Source: Methylobacter sp. (GTDB taxonomy: Bacteria; Pseudomonadota; Gammaproteobacteria; Methylococcales; Methylomonadaceae). Taken from it: a stretch of 45,622 bases of DNA. The notes under the pieces are model-generated. The model was not told where the DNA came from. It saw only the letters and a program-made list of their open reading frames with translations, and made no database searches. The position numbers and the translations under genes were made by a program. Location: positions 1-45,622 of the forward strand of contig PERF01000005.1 in the NCBI GenBank assembly GCA_002928495.1, read 5' to 3'. Below are positions 1 to 9,921 of the stretch, piece by piece. Numbering within the stretch: position 1 is the first letter of the stretch; each line of letters opens with the position of its first letter.

Positions 1-2393
1 ACCACCAGCGGCGCCAAGCGTTCGGATACCGTGGCCACCGCCGACAACGGCACTTGCTGACCATTAGTGGAAGGTATGCGCAAATTAGCCAGATCGGAAA
101 CGTTATCGCGAAACTCGGGTTTAACTTCCAATACCACCCGGTATTGATTGGATTGGGTGAACAGAGTCGACACAAAGCGCTGACCGAATGCACTGTACAA
201 GGCATTATCGATGGCCGAGATGGAAACGCCCAAGCGGCTGGCGCTGCTGCGGTCAACGTTGATAAAAGCCTGTAAGCCTTGGTCTTGCACGTCACTGGCG
301 ACATCGGCAAATTGCGGTTGCCGGGATAACTTTGCCACTAACTTGGCAGCCCAACGGTTGAGTTCGGTTATCTCAACCGCCTCCAGTGAAAACTGATATT
401 GCATGCGGCTGATGCGGTTTTCAATAGTCAAATCCTGAACCGGCTGCAAATACAACACGATATCGTCCCTATCCGCCAAACCGGCTTGTATTCTATCCAT
501 GACCGCCTTAACACCGAGCTTCCGTTGCGCCAGCGGTGTTAAATTGATTTGCATGCGCCCGGTGTTAAGCGTGGGATTGCTGATGTCGACGCCGACCAAG
601 GACGATAAACTCGCAACCGCCGGATCCTGAAGAATAATGTCGGCGATAGCCTGTTGGCGTTCGGCCATGGCGGCAAATGAAATATCCTGCGGCGCTTCGG
701 TTATCGCTTGAATCACGCCGGTATCCTGAACCGGAAAAAAACCTTTAGGAATAATGCTATAAAGTATACATGTTAAAACCAACGTAGCGCCGGCCACCAA
801 TAAGGTGGCTTGCTGGCGGCGTAATACAAAACTTAGTGCGCGCTCGTAAGCTGTGATCATACGCTCCAAAATGCGGCCCAGCGCATTGTATAACCAGCTA
901 TTCGGGTAGCTTGCCGCCGGTTTTAACATTTTTGCGCACATCATCGGCGTTAACGTTAAGGAAATTACCGCAGAAATCAGAATGGTCACCGCCAAGGTTA
1001 CGGCAAACTCCCTAAACAATCTGCCGACCACATCGCCCATGAACAGCAACGGTATCAGCACGGCCACCAGCGAGAACGTCAACGAGATGATGGTAAAGCC
1101 AATTTGGCCGGAGCCTTTTAACGCCGCTTGTAGTGGTGTTTCGCCGGCTTCCAGGTAGCGGGCGATATTTTCGATGACGACGATGGCATCATCGACGGCA
1201 AAACCAACGGCAATGGTCAGCGCCATCAAGGTCAGGTTATTAATGCTGAAGCCGGCCAGATACATAAATGCAAAAGTGCCGACCAGCGACAACGGCAACA
1301 CGATGCTGGGAATAAGCGTGGCGGAAAGGTTTCGCAAAAACACAAAAATCACTAAAACCACTAACCCGAATGCAAACAGCAATTCGTAGCTGACCGCTTC
1401 GACGGAAGCCCGGATGGTTGTGGTGCGGTCGGTTAACACCGCTACATCCACCCCGCTAGGCAAGGACTCGCGCAGCTCCGGCAAAATAGCTTTGATACGA
1501 TCCACCACTTCAATCACATTACTGCCGGGCTGACGCTGAACGTTGACAATAACCGCCGCCGTCCGATTGGCCCAGGCCGCCAAGCGGATGTTTTCCGCTT
1601 CTTCTTTAACCTCGGCGACATCGGCTAGTGTCAACGGCCGGCCGTTGCGGTAAGCAATCACCAGGGCTTGGTATTCCGCCGCGGTTTTAAGCTGGTCGTT
1701 GGCATCGATAGTAACCGAACGGCTGCGGCCGTCAAAAGCGCCTTTGGGCTGGCTGGAGTTGGCATTGGCTATGGCTTGCCGCAAATCCTCCAACCCCAAA
1801 CCGTAAGCCGCCAAAGCGTTGGGATTCGCTTGCACGCGGATAGCCGGCCGCTGGCCTCCGCTAATGCTGACCAAACCGACGCCGGCCAATTGCGACAGCT
1901 TCTGCACCAGCCGGGTATCGACCAGATCTTCCACTTTAGTCAAGGCTAAGGTCTTCGAACTGACCGCCAGGGTCAACACCGGGGCATCAGCCGGATTAAC
2001 CTTGCTGTAAACCGGCGGTACCGGCAAGTCATTGGGTAAAAAATTAGCTGCGGCATTCAGCGCAGCTTGCACTTGTTGTTCAGCGTTATCGATATCCAAG
2101 CCCAAATCAAATTGCAGCACCACCACCGAAGCGCCCGAGGAACTTGAGGATGCAATTTGCGCCAATCCGGGTAATTGCCCCAGCTGGCGTTCCAATGGCG
2201 CGGTAATTAACGATGCCATGACATCCTGGCTGGCGCCGGGATATAAGGTGGAAATTTGTATGGTCGGATATTCAACCTGAGGCAGCGCCGACACCGGTAA
2301 TTGCCGGTAAGCAACCAAGCCTGCCAGCAGCAACGCCAGCATCAGCAATGACGTGGCCACAGGCCGTAAAATAAAAATGCGCGACGGGTTCAT
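1..2393 (-). CDS. mdtB: RND multidrug efflux permease, MdtB-like (C-terminus outside window)
   Basis: Inner-membrane proton-driven transporter of the AcrB/MdtB family that would pump drugs or other amphiphiles with a fusion protein and an outer-membrane channel. Translating the minus strand from the ATG at 2391-2393 gives an uninterrupted frame of about 797 codons to the window edge. It begins [18 protein letters not shown], the typical first transmembrane helix, followed by porter-domain motifs such as PTIQ and YPGAS, and [21 protein letters not shown], which carries the paired Asp of the proton relay in TM4. MdtB-type proteins have about 1040 residues, so roughly the last quarter is missing. 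It starts 12 bp after the stop of the mdtA-like gene, so the two form an operon. Similarity to E. coli MdtB is recognised from memory; MdtC is not visible. Confidence 0.93.
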   Translation of the reverse strand, partial: MNPSRIFILRPVATSLLMLALLLAGLVAYRQLPVSALPQVEYPTIQISTLYPGASQDVMASLITAPLERQLGQLPGLAQIASSSSSGASVVVLQFDLGLDIDNAEQQVQAALNAAANFLPNDLPVPPVYSKVNPADAPVLTLAVSSKTLALTKVEDLVDTRLVQKLSQLAGVGLVSISGGQRPAIRVQANPNALAAYGLGLEDLRQAIANANSSQPKGAFDGRSRSVTIDANDQLKTAAEYQALVIAYRNGRPLTLADVAEVKEEAENIRLAAWANRTAAVIVNVQRQPGSNVIEVVDRIKAILPELRESLPSGVDVAVLTDRTTTIRASVEAVSYELLFAFGLVVLVIFVFLRNLSATLIPSIVLPLSLVGTFAFMYLAGFSINNLTLMALTIAVGFAVDDAIVVIENIARYLEAGETPLQAALKGSGQIGFTIISLTFSLVAVLIPLLFMGDVVGRLFREFAVTLAVTILISAVISLTLTPMMCAKMLKPAASYPNSWLYNALGRILERMITAYERALSFVLRRQQATLLVAGATLVLTCILYSIIPKGFFPVQDTGVIQAITEAPQDISFAAMAERQQAIADIILQDPAVASLSSLVGVDISNPTLNTGRMQINLTPLAQRKLGVKAVMDRIQAGLADRDDIVLYLQPVQDLTIENRISRMQYQFSLEAVEITELNRWAAKLVAKLSRQPQFADVASDVQDQGLQAFINVDRSSASRLGVSISAIDNALYSAFGQRFVSTLFTQSNQYRVVLEVKPEFRDNVSDLANLRIPSTNGQQVPLSAVATVSERLAPLV

Positions 2394-2405
2394 GACAGTA
2401 CGCCG

Positions 2406-3707
2406 TTAAGGTGTTTGCCCGCCATTGCGCTTTCGCCACTTGTCCCGGCGGGCTTTTTCGCCGTCTCCCGCCGGTGGCGGCTGACTGGCTTCCGGCGCCT
2501 GATTATCAAGCAACTTAACTTGCGCCCCATCTCTTAGCTTATCAGCGCCGTCTATCACAACCATCGCTCCGGGCTCTATCCCGGATAACACGACCACACT
2601 TTCGCCGTTGCCCGGCCCCAATTTAACCGGATTGACAGCAACCGTTTGATCGTCTTTTACGCTGAATACAAAAGTTCCCGACGCGCCGGTTTGAATCGCC
2701 GTGTCAGGCACCATAGCGGCATTGCGCAAGGTGTCGACTTTGAGTTTGACGTTGACAAACTGATTGCTAAACAAGGTATTATCTTCATTATCGAATTGGG
2801 CTTTTAACTTTACAGTGCCGGTATTGATGTCGATTTGATTATCGATAGCCAGCAAATTGCCGACCGCGAGCTGGTTTTTACCGCTGCGGTCATAAACCTC
2901 CACCGGCAGACTGGCGTTTTTGGCGTATTTGATAACCTGCTGCAACTGGTCTTCAGGCAATGTGAACACGACGGTGATAGGTTGTGTTTGGGTGATAACG
3001 GCGATACCGGCGGCGTCGGTTGCTTTAACGATATTGCCGGGATCCACCGCACGCAGACCCACCCTGCCGCTGATCGGTGCAGTGATTTTTGTGTAACTCA
3101 GTTGTAGTTGGGCATTCGCTACCAGGGCACGGTCGGTAGTGACGGTCCCTTGGTATTGTTTGACCAACGATTCTTGCGTAGCCGTTTGCTGGGCAGCGAT
3201 AGAATCCTGCTCCAGCAAAGTATCGTAACGCTGTAAATCGAGTTTGGCATTGTTCAGCAATGCTTCATCCCGCATAAGCTGGCCTTCCGCCTGCATCAGC
3301 TGAACTTCAAACGGGCGGGGATCGATTTGTGCCAGCACATCACCGGCGTTGACTTTTGAGCCTTCCTTAAAACCGACACGAAGCAACTCACCGTCCACAC
3401 GCGGCTTGATAACGGCGGTAACCCCGGTAACCGTGCCTAATGCGGATAAATACACCGGCATATCGCCTTGAATAACCGGCTTAACGGTAACCGCTACCGG
3501 CCCACCGCCTTTTCTAAACCCGCCGTTGCCGCCAGGGCCTGGTTTTTGGCTTTGCGACTCCGGCGTTTTTGCACCATCTGATTGCATTAAATACGGTTTT
3601 AGCAGCCAGATAGCGCTAATTGCAGCCAATATCAAAATCACCGGGATGAGCCGGCGCTTCCCGGTGCCGGGCTGGCTTTCTATACTTTCAACGGTTTCGG
3701 GTTTCAT
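2406..3707 (-). CDS. mdtA: RND efflux periplasmic adaptor (membrane fusion protein), MdtA-like
   Basis: HlyD/MdtA-family periplasmic adaptor linking the RND permease to an outer-membrane channel. From the chosen ATG at 3705-3707 the protein has 433 residues, close to the roughly 415 of MdtA. It has a short cytosolic N-terminus, one membrane anchor (IPVILILAAISAIWLL), a Gly-rich linker, the lipoyl half-motif GTVTGVTAVIKPRVDGELL, a helical hairpin, the second half-motif ITAPISGRVGLR, and a beta-barrel domain. The open frame extends 47 codons further upstream, but that extension has no adaptor-like sequence and would put a soluble tail before the anchor. No strong ribosome-binding site precedes either start, so the start is moderately certain. 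It is the first gene of the pair with the downstream permease. Confidence 0.92.
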   Translation of the reverse strand: MKPETVESIESQPGTGKRRLIPVILILAAISAIWLLKPYLMQSDGAKTPESQSQKPGPGGNGGFRKGGGPVAVTVKPVIQGDMPVYLSALGTVTGVTAVIKPRVDGELLRVGFKEGSKVNAGDVLAQIDPRPFEVQLMQAEGQLMRDEALLNNAKLDLQRYDTLLEQDSIAAQQTATQESLVKQYQGTVTTDRALVANAQLQLSYTKITAPISGRVGLRAVDPGNIVKATDAAGIAVITQTQPITVVFTLPEDQLQQVIKYAKNASLPVEVYDRSGKNQLAVGNLLAIDNQIDINTGTVKLKAQFDNEDNTLFSNQFVNVKLKVDTLRNAAMVPDTAIQTGASGTFVFSVKDDQTVAVNPVKLGPGNGESVVVLSGIEPGAMVVIDGADKLRDGAQVKLLDNQAPEASQPPPAGDGEKARRDKWRKRNGGQTP

Positions 3708-3924
3708 CAAGGGTTTTACTGAATGAGGATGCGTGCATGAATAGTGATCACTTCGGTGTCGGCTTAGTAAAAAACTTAAAGCCAAGCGCCGTTTTACAGC
3801 GATTATTTTATAGGGAAAACCACCAAACAGTTTGCAGTAACTGTGCAAACATTTAGGAACTTAAAAAGTTTTAACGTGAAAGCACTGTAAGCAAGCCAAA
3901 CCGGTAAAATCTAATTTTACCCAT

Positions 3925-3962
3925 AAAAAAACCGCCAGTGCATTTGCGAACCCGGCGGTTTT
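3925..3962 (-). terminator. Intrinsic terminator after pntB
   Basis: Inverted repeat AAAACCGCC (3928-3936) and GGCGGTTTT (3954-3962) with a 17-nt loop. Read on the minus strand it is followed by an uninterrupted T run (the complement of 3924-3930), as expected for Rho-independent termination of pntAB before the mdtA promoter region. Confidence 0.8.
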
Positions 3963-3979
3963 GGGGCGTCTTTAGGGCG

Positions 3980-5374
3980 TTAACTTCTTAAAGCACCTAG
4001 CACGGCTTGCAAAGTTTCGTTGGCATCTCCAAACAGCATGCGCGTGTTTTCCATCACGAACAAGGGATTACCCACGCCGGCATAACCCGATGCCATACTG
4101 CGCTTCATGGCAATGGTGGTTTCACCTTTCCAGCATTCCAACACCGGCATACCGGCGATGGGGCTGTTGGGATCAGTCAGCGCCGAAGGATTAACGATAT
4201 CGTTGGCGCCAATCACCATGGACACATCGACATGGGGGAAATCCTCATTGATCTCTTCCATTTCGAATACGATGTCATAAGGCACTTTGGCTTCGGCCAG
4301 TAGAACATTCATGTGGCCTGGCATGCGTCCGGCTACCGGGTGAATACCGAAGCGCACGGTTTTGCCTTTCTCGCGCAGCAGTTTGGTAATTTCATATACC
4401 GTATGCTGAGCTTGCGCAACCGCCATGCCGTACCCCGGAATAATCATGATAGATTTGGCAGCCAGCAGGATTTGCGCGGTTTCCTCGGCGCTTACCGGCG
4501 TGACTTCGCCTTCGACAACCGCCGCCGCGCCGGCGCTGCCGGTACCGAACCCACCTGCGATAACGCTGATAAAATTCCGGTTCATGGCACGGCACATGAT
4601 ATAACTCAAAATCGCCCCGCTGCTGCCGACCAAGGCGCCGGTTACGATCAGCAAATCGTTGCTGAGCATAAAACCTGTGGCCGCCGCCGCCCATCCGGAG
4701 TAGCTGTTAAGCATGGACACGACTACCGGCATATCGGCACCGCCGATAGCCATCACCATGTGCACACCAAAAGCAAACGCCAGCAATGTCATCAACAGCA
4801 AGGGAAACGTACCGCCACCGTCTTCCGCTTGCGCTAGAAACCATTTGCCAAGCAATACCGTGACCACCAACAGCGCTAAATTCAGCCAATGCCGGGCCGG
4901 CAACAGTAGCGGTTTGCCGTCGATTTTGCCGCTTAATTTTCCGAACGCAATCACCGAACCGGAAAACGTTACCGCGCCGATCAACACGCCGATATAGATC
5001 TCCACTTCATGGATGGTTTTCTCCACACCGGTCAAAGTTTGGCTATCGTCGATGAAATTGGCATAACCCACCAACACCGCCGCCATGCCAACCAAGCTGT
5101 GCATAATGGCCACCAGCTCCGGCATTTGCGTCATTTCCACTTTAGCCGCTGCTTTGGCGCCGACCGAACCACCAATCAGCAAAGCCACCACCAACACCCC
5201 GTAAGCGGTTACCGATGAACTCATGGCCGTGGCGATGATGGCTATCGCCATACCCAGCATGCCGTAATAGTTACCGCGCCTGGATGTTTCCTGATGGCTT
5301 AAACCGCTTAAACTTAAAATAAATAAAATGGTCGCCGCAATATACGACATCGTTACTAAACTGTTTGACATCAT
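3980..5374 (-). CDS. pntB: NAD(P)+ transhydrogenase subunit beta
   Basis: Membrane subunit of the proton-translocating transhydrogenase, which uses the proton gradient to move hydride from NADH to NADP+. In a RuMP methylotroph this is a plausible NADPH source. The 464 residues match the family length. The N-terminal two thirds are strongly hydrophobic helices. The C-terminal domain III binds NADP(H) and carries [34 protein letters not shown] and the acidic stretch [10 protein letters not shown], followed by [10 protein letters not shown]. Its start lies 6 bp after the pntA stop, so the two are co-transcribed and probably translationally coupled. Two consecutive ATGs (5374 and 5371) are possible; the upstream GGGGGA is nearer the expected distance from the second. 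Confidence 0.97.
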   Translation of the reverse strand: MMSNSLVTMSYIAATILFILSLSGLSHQETSRRGNYYGMLGMAIAIIATAMSSSVTAYGVLVVALLIGGSVGAKAAAKVEMTQMPELVAIMHSLVGMAAVLVGYANFIDDSQTLTGVEKTIHEVEIYIGVLIGAVTFSGSVIAFGKLSGKIDGKPLLLPARHWLNLALLVVTVLLGKWFLAQAEDGGGTFPLLLMTLLAFAFGVHMVMAIGGADMPVVVSMLNSYSGWAAAATGFMLSNDLLIVTGALVGSSGAILSYIMCRAMNRNFISVIAGGFGTGSAGAAAVVEGEVTPVSAEETAQILLAAKSIMIIPGYGMAVAQAQHTVYEITKLLREKGKTVRFGIHPVAGRMPGHMNVLLAEAKVPYDIVFEMEEINEDFPHVDVSMVIGANDIVNPSALTDPNSPIAGMPVLECWKGETTIAMKRSMASGYAGVGNPLFVMENTRMLFGDANETLQAVLGALRS

Positions 5375-5380
5375 TCCCCC

Positions 5381-6940
5381 TTATTTCCTGAACATGTCAA
5401 GCATGCGCCGGGTTACTAAAAAGCCCCCGGCTATGTTGATTGACGCAATGAGTATGGCCAGCCCCGATAACACCGTGATCATGAATCCGGGCGCTGAAAC
5501 CTGTACCAACGCACCGATAACGATAATGCCGCTAATAGCATTGGTCACACTCATTAAAGGCGTGTGCAGGGAGGGTGTGACGTTCCAGATCACCTGATAA
5601 CCGATGAAACAGGCTAGAACAAACACGGTAAAATGCGACATAAAAGACACCGGCGCCGAAGCACCGATACCGTACAGCAGCAAACCACCCGCAACCAGCG
5701 TCAACAAAGGCTTCAAGCGGTCTGGAAGCAAGCTTTTTTTAGCTTCCGTCAGGTGGGTTTGGGCCGGTTCCGGCACGCCCGGCGCTGCGGCGGACAATTT
5801 CGGCGGCGGTGGCGGCCAGGTGATTTTGCCTTCTTTGATCACCGTGGCGCCACGGATGACTTCATCGTCCATATTGACATTAATCACGCCATTTTTTTCA
5901 GGGCAAAGCTCGGTCAGCAAATGCCTGAGGTTGGTGGCATACAACTGGCTGGACTGGTTGGCCAGACGGCTGGGCAGATTGGTATAGCCGATGATGGTGA
6001 CATCGTTTTTAACCACGACCTGGTCTTTCTCGGTAAATTCGCAGTTGCCGCCTTGTTCCGCCGCCAGATCAACTACCACACTGCCTGGTCTCATCGATGC
6101 TACCATAGCTTTGGTTATCAATTTGGGCGCCGGTTTACCAGGTATTAACGCCGTGGTGATAATAATATCGACATCCTTAGCCTGCTGGGCAAACAACGCC
6201 ATTTCCGCTTCGATAAACTCCTTGGACATGGTCTTGGCATAACCGCCGACACCGGAACCTTCTTCCTTAAAATCCAGCATCAAAAATTCGGCATCCATGC
6301 TCTCAATTTGCTCTTTAACTTCCGGACGGGTATCAAACGCCCTGACAATAGCGCCCATACCTTTAGCAGCACCAATCGCCGCCAAACCCGCCACGCCGGC
6401 ACCGATAACCAGGACTTTAGCGGGCGGTATCTTACCGGCCGCGGTAATCTGGCCGGTAAAAAAACGGCCGAAATGCTGAGCCGCTTCGACAACCGCGCGG
6501 TAGCCGGCAATATTGGCCATGGAACTCAACGCATCCAGTTTCTGCGCACGGGAAATACGCGGCACACTGTCCATAGCCAGCACGGTAACTTGTTTAGCCG
6601 CCAATTGCTGCATGAGCGTTTCATTCTGAGCCGGCCAGATAAAACTGATTAAAGTGGCGCCGGAGCCCAGTAATTCGGTTTCTTCGGTATCGAGTCCGGG
6701 ATGCCGCTCAGGCGGCCGTACTTTCATGACAATGTCGGATTGGTTCCACAGTGATTTGGCGGTTCTGGCCACTTTTACCCCGGCCGCTTTAAAAGCGGCA
6801 TCGGAAATATCGGCCGCCGCTCCGGCGCCGGTTTCCACGCTGACTTCAAAACCCAGTTTGATTATCTTCTCGGCGGACTCGGGGGTTAACGCCACTCGTT
6901 TTTCGCCTTCATGAACTTCTTTCGGTACACCTATCTTCAT
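5381..6940 (-). CDS. pntA: NAD(P)+ transhydrogenase subunit alpha
   Basis: Subunit alpha carries the NAD(H)-binding domain I and part of the membrane domain. The 519 residues match the undivided (E. coli-like) form, not the split pntAA/pntAB form. It begins [20 protein letters not shown], the standard PntA/alanine dehydrogenase start. The dinucleotide fold [22 protein letters not shown] sits near residue 170, and four hydrophobic segments occupy the last 110 residues. The frame is open to a GTG two codons upstream, but the ATG at 6938-6940 is preferred because AAGG lies 7 nt before it. A Pro-rich linker ([14 protein letters not shown]) joins domain I to the membrane part. Confidence 0.97.
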   Translation of the reverse strand: MKIGVPKEVHEGEKRVALTPESAEKIIKLGFEVSVETGAGAAADISDAAFKAAGVKVARTAKSLWNQSDIVMKVRPPERHPGLDTEETELLGSGATLISFIWPAQNETLMQQLAAKQVTVLAMDSVPRISRAQKLDALSSMANIAGYRAVVEAAQHFGRFFTGQITAAGKIPPAKVLVIGAGVAGLAAIGAAKGMGAIVRAFDTRPEVKEQIESMDAEFLMLDFKEEGSGVGGYAKTMSKEFIEAEMALFAQQAKDVDIIITTALIPGKPAPKLITKAMVASMRPGSVVVDLAAEQGGNCEFTEKDQVVVKNDVTIIGYTNLPSRLANQSSQLYATNLRHLLTELCPEKNGVINVNMDDEVIRGATVIKEGKITWPPPPPKLSAAAPGVPEPAQTHLTEAKKSLLPDRLKPLLTLVAGGLLLYGIGASAPVSFMSHFTVFVLACFIGYQVIWNVTPSLHTPLMSVTNAISGIIVIGALVQVSAPGFMITVLSGLAILIASINIAGGFLVTRRMLDMFRK

Positions 6941-7124
6941 ACACACACCTTTTTTAATTATGTTGTTGGCAGACGTAATGAACAGACATCGAACAGAGGC
7001 AACTGCGCCTCCAGGGCAGAATAGGCGGTTATTTCTTGTTTTACAACAAAAAAATATGACGATTGCAATCTATAAAAACTAAGGTTAGAGTTGAGATTTT
7101 ATACCTAGAGATGTTCTGGAGCCG

Positions 7125-7913
7125 ATGATGCGTTTAGCCAAAGTGTTCACCTGCGTGCAGATTTTGACAGGGATTTTTTCCATCAATCACGTTTTCGCGG
7201 CGGATCTGACCCGCACCCAGGTTGAGCATCTTTTAACTGCCGGCAGTGCTCAGCAACCGGCCGATTTGCGGCGCAAAGACCTGAAAAATGTTGATTTATC
7301 GCATCTTGACTTCCGCCACGCGGATTTATGGGGCGCAGACCTGCGTAACGCCAACTTCAGCCATAGCAATCTATCCGGTCTTGTGCTCGATTTGACGGTT
7401 ATGACTAAAATCAACTTTGCCCATGCCGATTTGAGCCATAGCAGTGTATTCGGGGTGCACATGGTGGGTGCGGATTTAACCGCGGCAAAACTTGCCGGCA
7501 GCCGTTTTATTGCCAATCTGGATAAAGCCAACCTCAGCCAGGCGGATTTAAGTCATGCCAATTGGGGCGTGGACATGAAAAATCAGCCCATGGGTTTAAT
7601 GCGGGTCACTTTAAACAGCGCTAATTTAGCGTCGGCTAACTTAAGCCACGCCAATTTAAACCGCGCCTTGCTCAGACGGGCCAATTTTGCCGGCGCTAAC
7701 CTGCAAAATGCCGTGCTTACCGGGGCCGATCTGGTCATGGCCGATTTTACCCATGCCGATCTGACCAACGCCGACTTATCCGGCAGTTTACTGCAAGATG
7801 CTAATTTTACCGGTGCAAACCTTCAAGGCACCCGTTTTAGCGGCATCAAAGATAAAGACACCTTACGTGGATTAGACAGCAGCAAAAACCGGCATCAGGC
7901 CATTTTCGACTGA
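7125..7913 (+). CDS. Exported pentapeptide-repeat protein
   Basis: A 262-residue protein with a signal peptide (hydrophobic core VFTCVQILTGIFSI, then HVFAAD as likely cleavage region) followed almost entirely by A(D/N)Lxx pentapeptide repeats from about residue 45 to 245, for example ANFSH, ADLSH, ANLSQ, ADLTN and ADLSG. Such repeats fold as a right-handed quadrilateral beta-helix. Export suggests a periplasmic location; its target cannot be told from sequence. GGAG lies 5 bp before the ATG at 7125, while a second ATG at 7128 is equally possible. It stands alone: pntA diverges upstream and the next gene converges with an 8-bp gap. Confidence 0.85.
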   Translation: MMRLAKVFTCVQILTGIFSINHVFAADLTRTQVEHLLTAGSAQQPADLRRKDLKNVDLSHLDFRHADLWGADLRNANFSHSNLSGLVLDLTVMTKINFAHADLSHSSVFGVHMVGADLTAAKLAGSRFIANLDKANLSQADLSHANWGVDMKNQPMGLMRVTLNSANLASANLSHANLNRALLRRANFAGANLQNAVLTGADLVMADFTHADLTNADLSGSLLQDANFTGANLQGTRFSGIKDKDTLRGLDSSKNRHQAIFD

Positions 7914-7921
7914 ACGTTTTG

Positions 7922-9046
7922 TTATTGCACAACGGTTTGCTCGGCCGAACCCTGATTTTGTTTTTTGGCAAGTAAAACCCTAACCAGACGGCGCAAACCG
8001 TCCGAAGAAATCTCGACACCGAAGGGCGCGCCTATATTTTCCAGCTGGTAAATAGCGTCGGTTGCGGCAATGAATGACATATAACGTAATCCCTGCATAC
8101 CGGGCACGTCGTTCGCTATGGACTTCAGTACCGGCGATAAACGTTCCCAGGTTTTTGTAAAAAACGCTCTCACCGGGTCAACGCTGTCTACATCCCGGGC
8201 TTGCAGTCCGGCTTGCAACGAAGTTCTGGAATCCGCCAAAATCTGCACTAAAGCCTCCCGCAATTCGGCTGATTCGGTATCTTCTTGCGCTTGCTTAACC
8301 GCGGAAGCCAAAAATGCATCCCAATGCTTCCATTCTTCCTGCCATTGCGACTGCTCCGCCTCGGTAAAAGCCGGAGCCGGTTTGGGTTTGCTGTGTACCA
8401 AATTCTTGGGCGCATTCATTACCAATTTGACATTAATGCTTTGTGCGCCGGCTTCAACACTGCTGAAATGCAATGAATTGAGCATGGTCTTGGCCTGAGC
8501 TTTGTTAGCCTCGGGTACAATTTGATCCAAAACATCGGCAATATCATCCCTAGACTCGTTTAAATCCAGTTTAATTTCGGCCAGCTTGGGCTCGGCAAAA
8601 TGCTTGATCAAGTCTTGTAACTTTTCAATTTGCAGATAATGGCCTTCACGGTCATAAGCACCGGTTTTGGTAACCGGAAAACTGACTACCGCTTGACTGG
8701 CATCCAAAGTAGGCTTCTGAAAAGTTTCCAACACACCTGTCCAATTTAATACCGGTAAACATTGACTGCCTAATTTGGTACCGTAACGCGCGTGTACTTC
8801 ATTCAACAGACGGATTTCACCATCTTTCCCACTGATATTGGGATTGGATAACTTTAAAAAACTGCAACCTTGGCCACTGTTCCAAACTTCCACGCTATTG
8901 CTTTCACCTTTGTAAACTTGCGTTAACAGCGCTTTTTTAATCAAGCTGTAATTAATTTCAAGCGGTATCGCCAGCTCAGCCGGTTTATTGGCTGCACCGG
9001 CAGGAATGGATAACAATAAAAGTGCTGTAGAAATGAATGTTTTCAT
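7922..9046 (-). CDS. Exported protein of unknown function
   Basis: A 374-residue protein I do not recognise. It has a clear Sec signal peptide (MKTFISTALLLLSIPAGAA). The mature part contains two Cys residues in its first 100 residues (GCSFL and SQCLP), which could form a periplasmic disulfide, and a long helical C-terminal half. LEINYSLIKKALLTQVY near the N-terminus resembles the start of lipid- or ligand-binding periplasmic folds, but that is only an impression. It converges on the pentapeptide-repeat gene and diverges from the Fae homologue. No function is proposed. Confidence 0.8.
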   Translation of the reverse strand: MKTFISTALLLLSIPAGAANKPAELAIPLEINYSLIKKALLTQVYKGESNSVEVWNSGQGCSFLKLSNPNISGKDGEIRLLNEVHARYGTKLGSQCLPVLNWTGVLETFQKPTLDASQAVVSFPVTKTGAYDREGHYLQIEKLQDLIKHFAEPKLAEIKLDLNESRDDIADVLDQIVPEANKAQAKTMLNSLHFSSVEAGAQSINVKLVMNAPKNLVHSKPKPAPAFTEAEQSQWQEEWKHWDAFLASAVKQAQEDTESAELREALVQILADSRTSLQAGLQARDVDSVDPVRAFFTKTWERLSPVLKSIANDVPGMQGLRYMSFIAATDAIYQLENIGAPFGVEISSDGLRRLVRVLLAKKQNQGSAEQTVVQ

Positions 9047-9071
9047 AGATGACCGCCAGAAAATGGATTTC

Positions 9072-9089
9072 CCGGATTTGCCAATCCGG
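9072..9089. repeat. Inverted repeat upstream of the Fae homologue
   Basis: CCGGATT (9072-9078), TGCC, AATCCGG (9083-9089): a perfect 7-bp inverted repeat 13 bp before the predicted -35 of the Fae homologue and 25 bp before the divergent gene. It could be a regulator site or a 5' hairpin of the divergent transcript; nothing discriminates. Confidence 0.4.
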
Positions 9090-9102
9090 ACCGGGTTGGT
9101 AC

Positions 9103-9131
9103 TTGCTAGTGCTATTTATCCAGCATAGAAT
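9103..9131 (+). promoter_or_regulatory. Predicted sigma-70 promoter of the Fae homologue
   Basis: TTGCTA (9103-9108), a 17-bp spacer and TAGAAT (9126-9131) match the -35/-10 consensus at 4/6 and 5/6 positions. The start codon follows 30 bp later with an AGGA ribosome-binding site at the right distance. Confidence 0.55.
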
Positions 9132-9161
9132 TCAGTTTTCGTATTATTTTAGGATTTCTCG

Positions 9162-9713
9162 ATGTCAGATACAATTTGGTTCAGAACCGGCGAAGCCACT
9201 GTTTTTTCCAGCGAAGGCCAAGGCACCGACGCCATGCCGGAAATTCTGATCGGAGACGTTAAAGGCCCCGCCGGCCATGCCTTTGCAACTTTAATGGGGC
9301 AAACCGAAGGCCATACCCGTATGTTTGCAATACGCGCCTGCAACCAGCAAGTGCGCCCGGCCACCATTATGGTGCCCAAAGTTACCATTAAATCCAGTGC
9401 TTATGTCAACTTACTGGGCGGCCCCGTGCAATCAGCCATCGCGGACGCAGTGTTGGACAGCGTTATTGAAGGTATTATCCCTAAAGATCAGGCTAATGAG
9501 CTTTGTATCATTGCCATGGTCTGGATTGCACCGGAATGTGCCACTAACCCGGAACTAGACCGCAAAGACTTATACCGCACCAATTATGAAGCCATGAAAC
9601 TGGCCATTTCAAGAGCGCTGAGCAATTCGCCAAGCATAGATGAGTTGATAGCCAACCGCCACAAAATTGCGCATGAAATGTACGATCCGGAAACCGGCGA
9701 ATCCCAATGGTAA
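9162..9713 (+). CDS. fae: Formaldehyde-activating enzyme (Fae) homologue, divergent paralogue
   Basis: Fae condenses formaldehyde with tetrahydromethanopterin at the entry of the H4MPT oxidation branch in methylotrophs. The 183 residues match Fae (about 170) along their length: GEATVFSSEGQG, MVPKVTIKSSAY (Fae NKVTI region), LLGGPVQSAIADAVLDSVIEGIIPKDQAN (canonical FGPAQ...GIIPADEAD) and the C-terminal NYEAMKLAISRAL (canonical NYEATKLSIQRAV). In canonical Fae the segment EVAHIDLIIG carries the catalytic His; here the aligned segment is DAMPEILIGD, with Met in place of His. The fold is therefore Fae, but normal catalysis is doubtful. It has its own promoter and no operon partner. The general family call is secure; the activity is not. 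Confidence 0.88.
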   Translation: MSDTIWFRTGEATVFSSEGQGTDAMPEILIGDVKGPAGHAFATLMGQTEGHTRMFAIRACNQQVRPATIMVPKVTIKSSAYVNLLGGPVQSAIADAVLDSVIEGIIPKDQANELCIIAMVWIAPECATNPELDRKDLYRTNYEAMKLAISRALSNSPSIDELIANRHKIAHEMYDPETGESQW

Positions 9714-9814
9714 AAACCGCATCGGGTGCCGGGAGTTTTAATAGCTGGTTGTATTAACAACCGCTTTGAGACGTGAAAACACTGACGGTTACTGAACCAT
9801 TTTGGTGCAACATG

Positions 9815-9854
9815 AATTCAACCCATGATGCTTATTGTTGAATCGGGTTGAATT
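9815..9854. repeat. Inverted repeat in the Fae homologue / ftsH convergent gap
   Basis: AATTCAACCC (9815-9824) and GGGTTGAATT (9845-9854) form a perfect 10-bp inverted repeat with a 20-nt loop. On the plus strand it is followed by GAAAAAACG, not a T run, so it is a weak terminator at best. It probably forms a 3' RNA structure for the Fae homologue transcript. Confidence 0.45.
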
Positions 9855-9876
9855 GAAAAAACGTTTTATTTAGCCA

Positions 9877-9906
9877 TAAAAAAGGGGAAGTCAACAACCC
9901 TTCCCC
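9877..9906 (-). terminator. Intrinsic terminator after ftsH
   Basis: GGGGAAG (9884-9890) pairs with CTTCCCC (9900-9906) over a 9-nt loop. On the minus strand the stem is followed by six T residues (complement of 9878-9883), consistent with termination just past the ftsH stop. Confidence 0.8.
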
Positions 9907-9921
9907 GTCACTGAGCGCACC

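Noticed and set aside
4313-4837. A 174-codon plus-strand frame opposite pntB
   Set aside because: Antisense shadow of a clearly recognised gene; its translation is rich in His, Gln and Arg, as is typical of such shadows.
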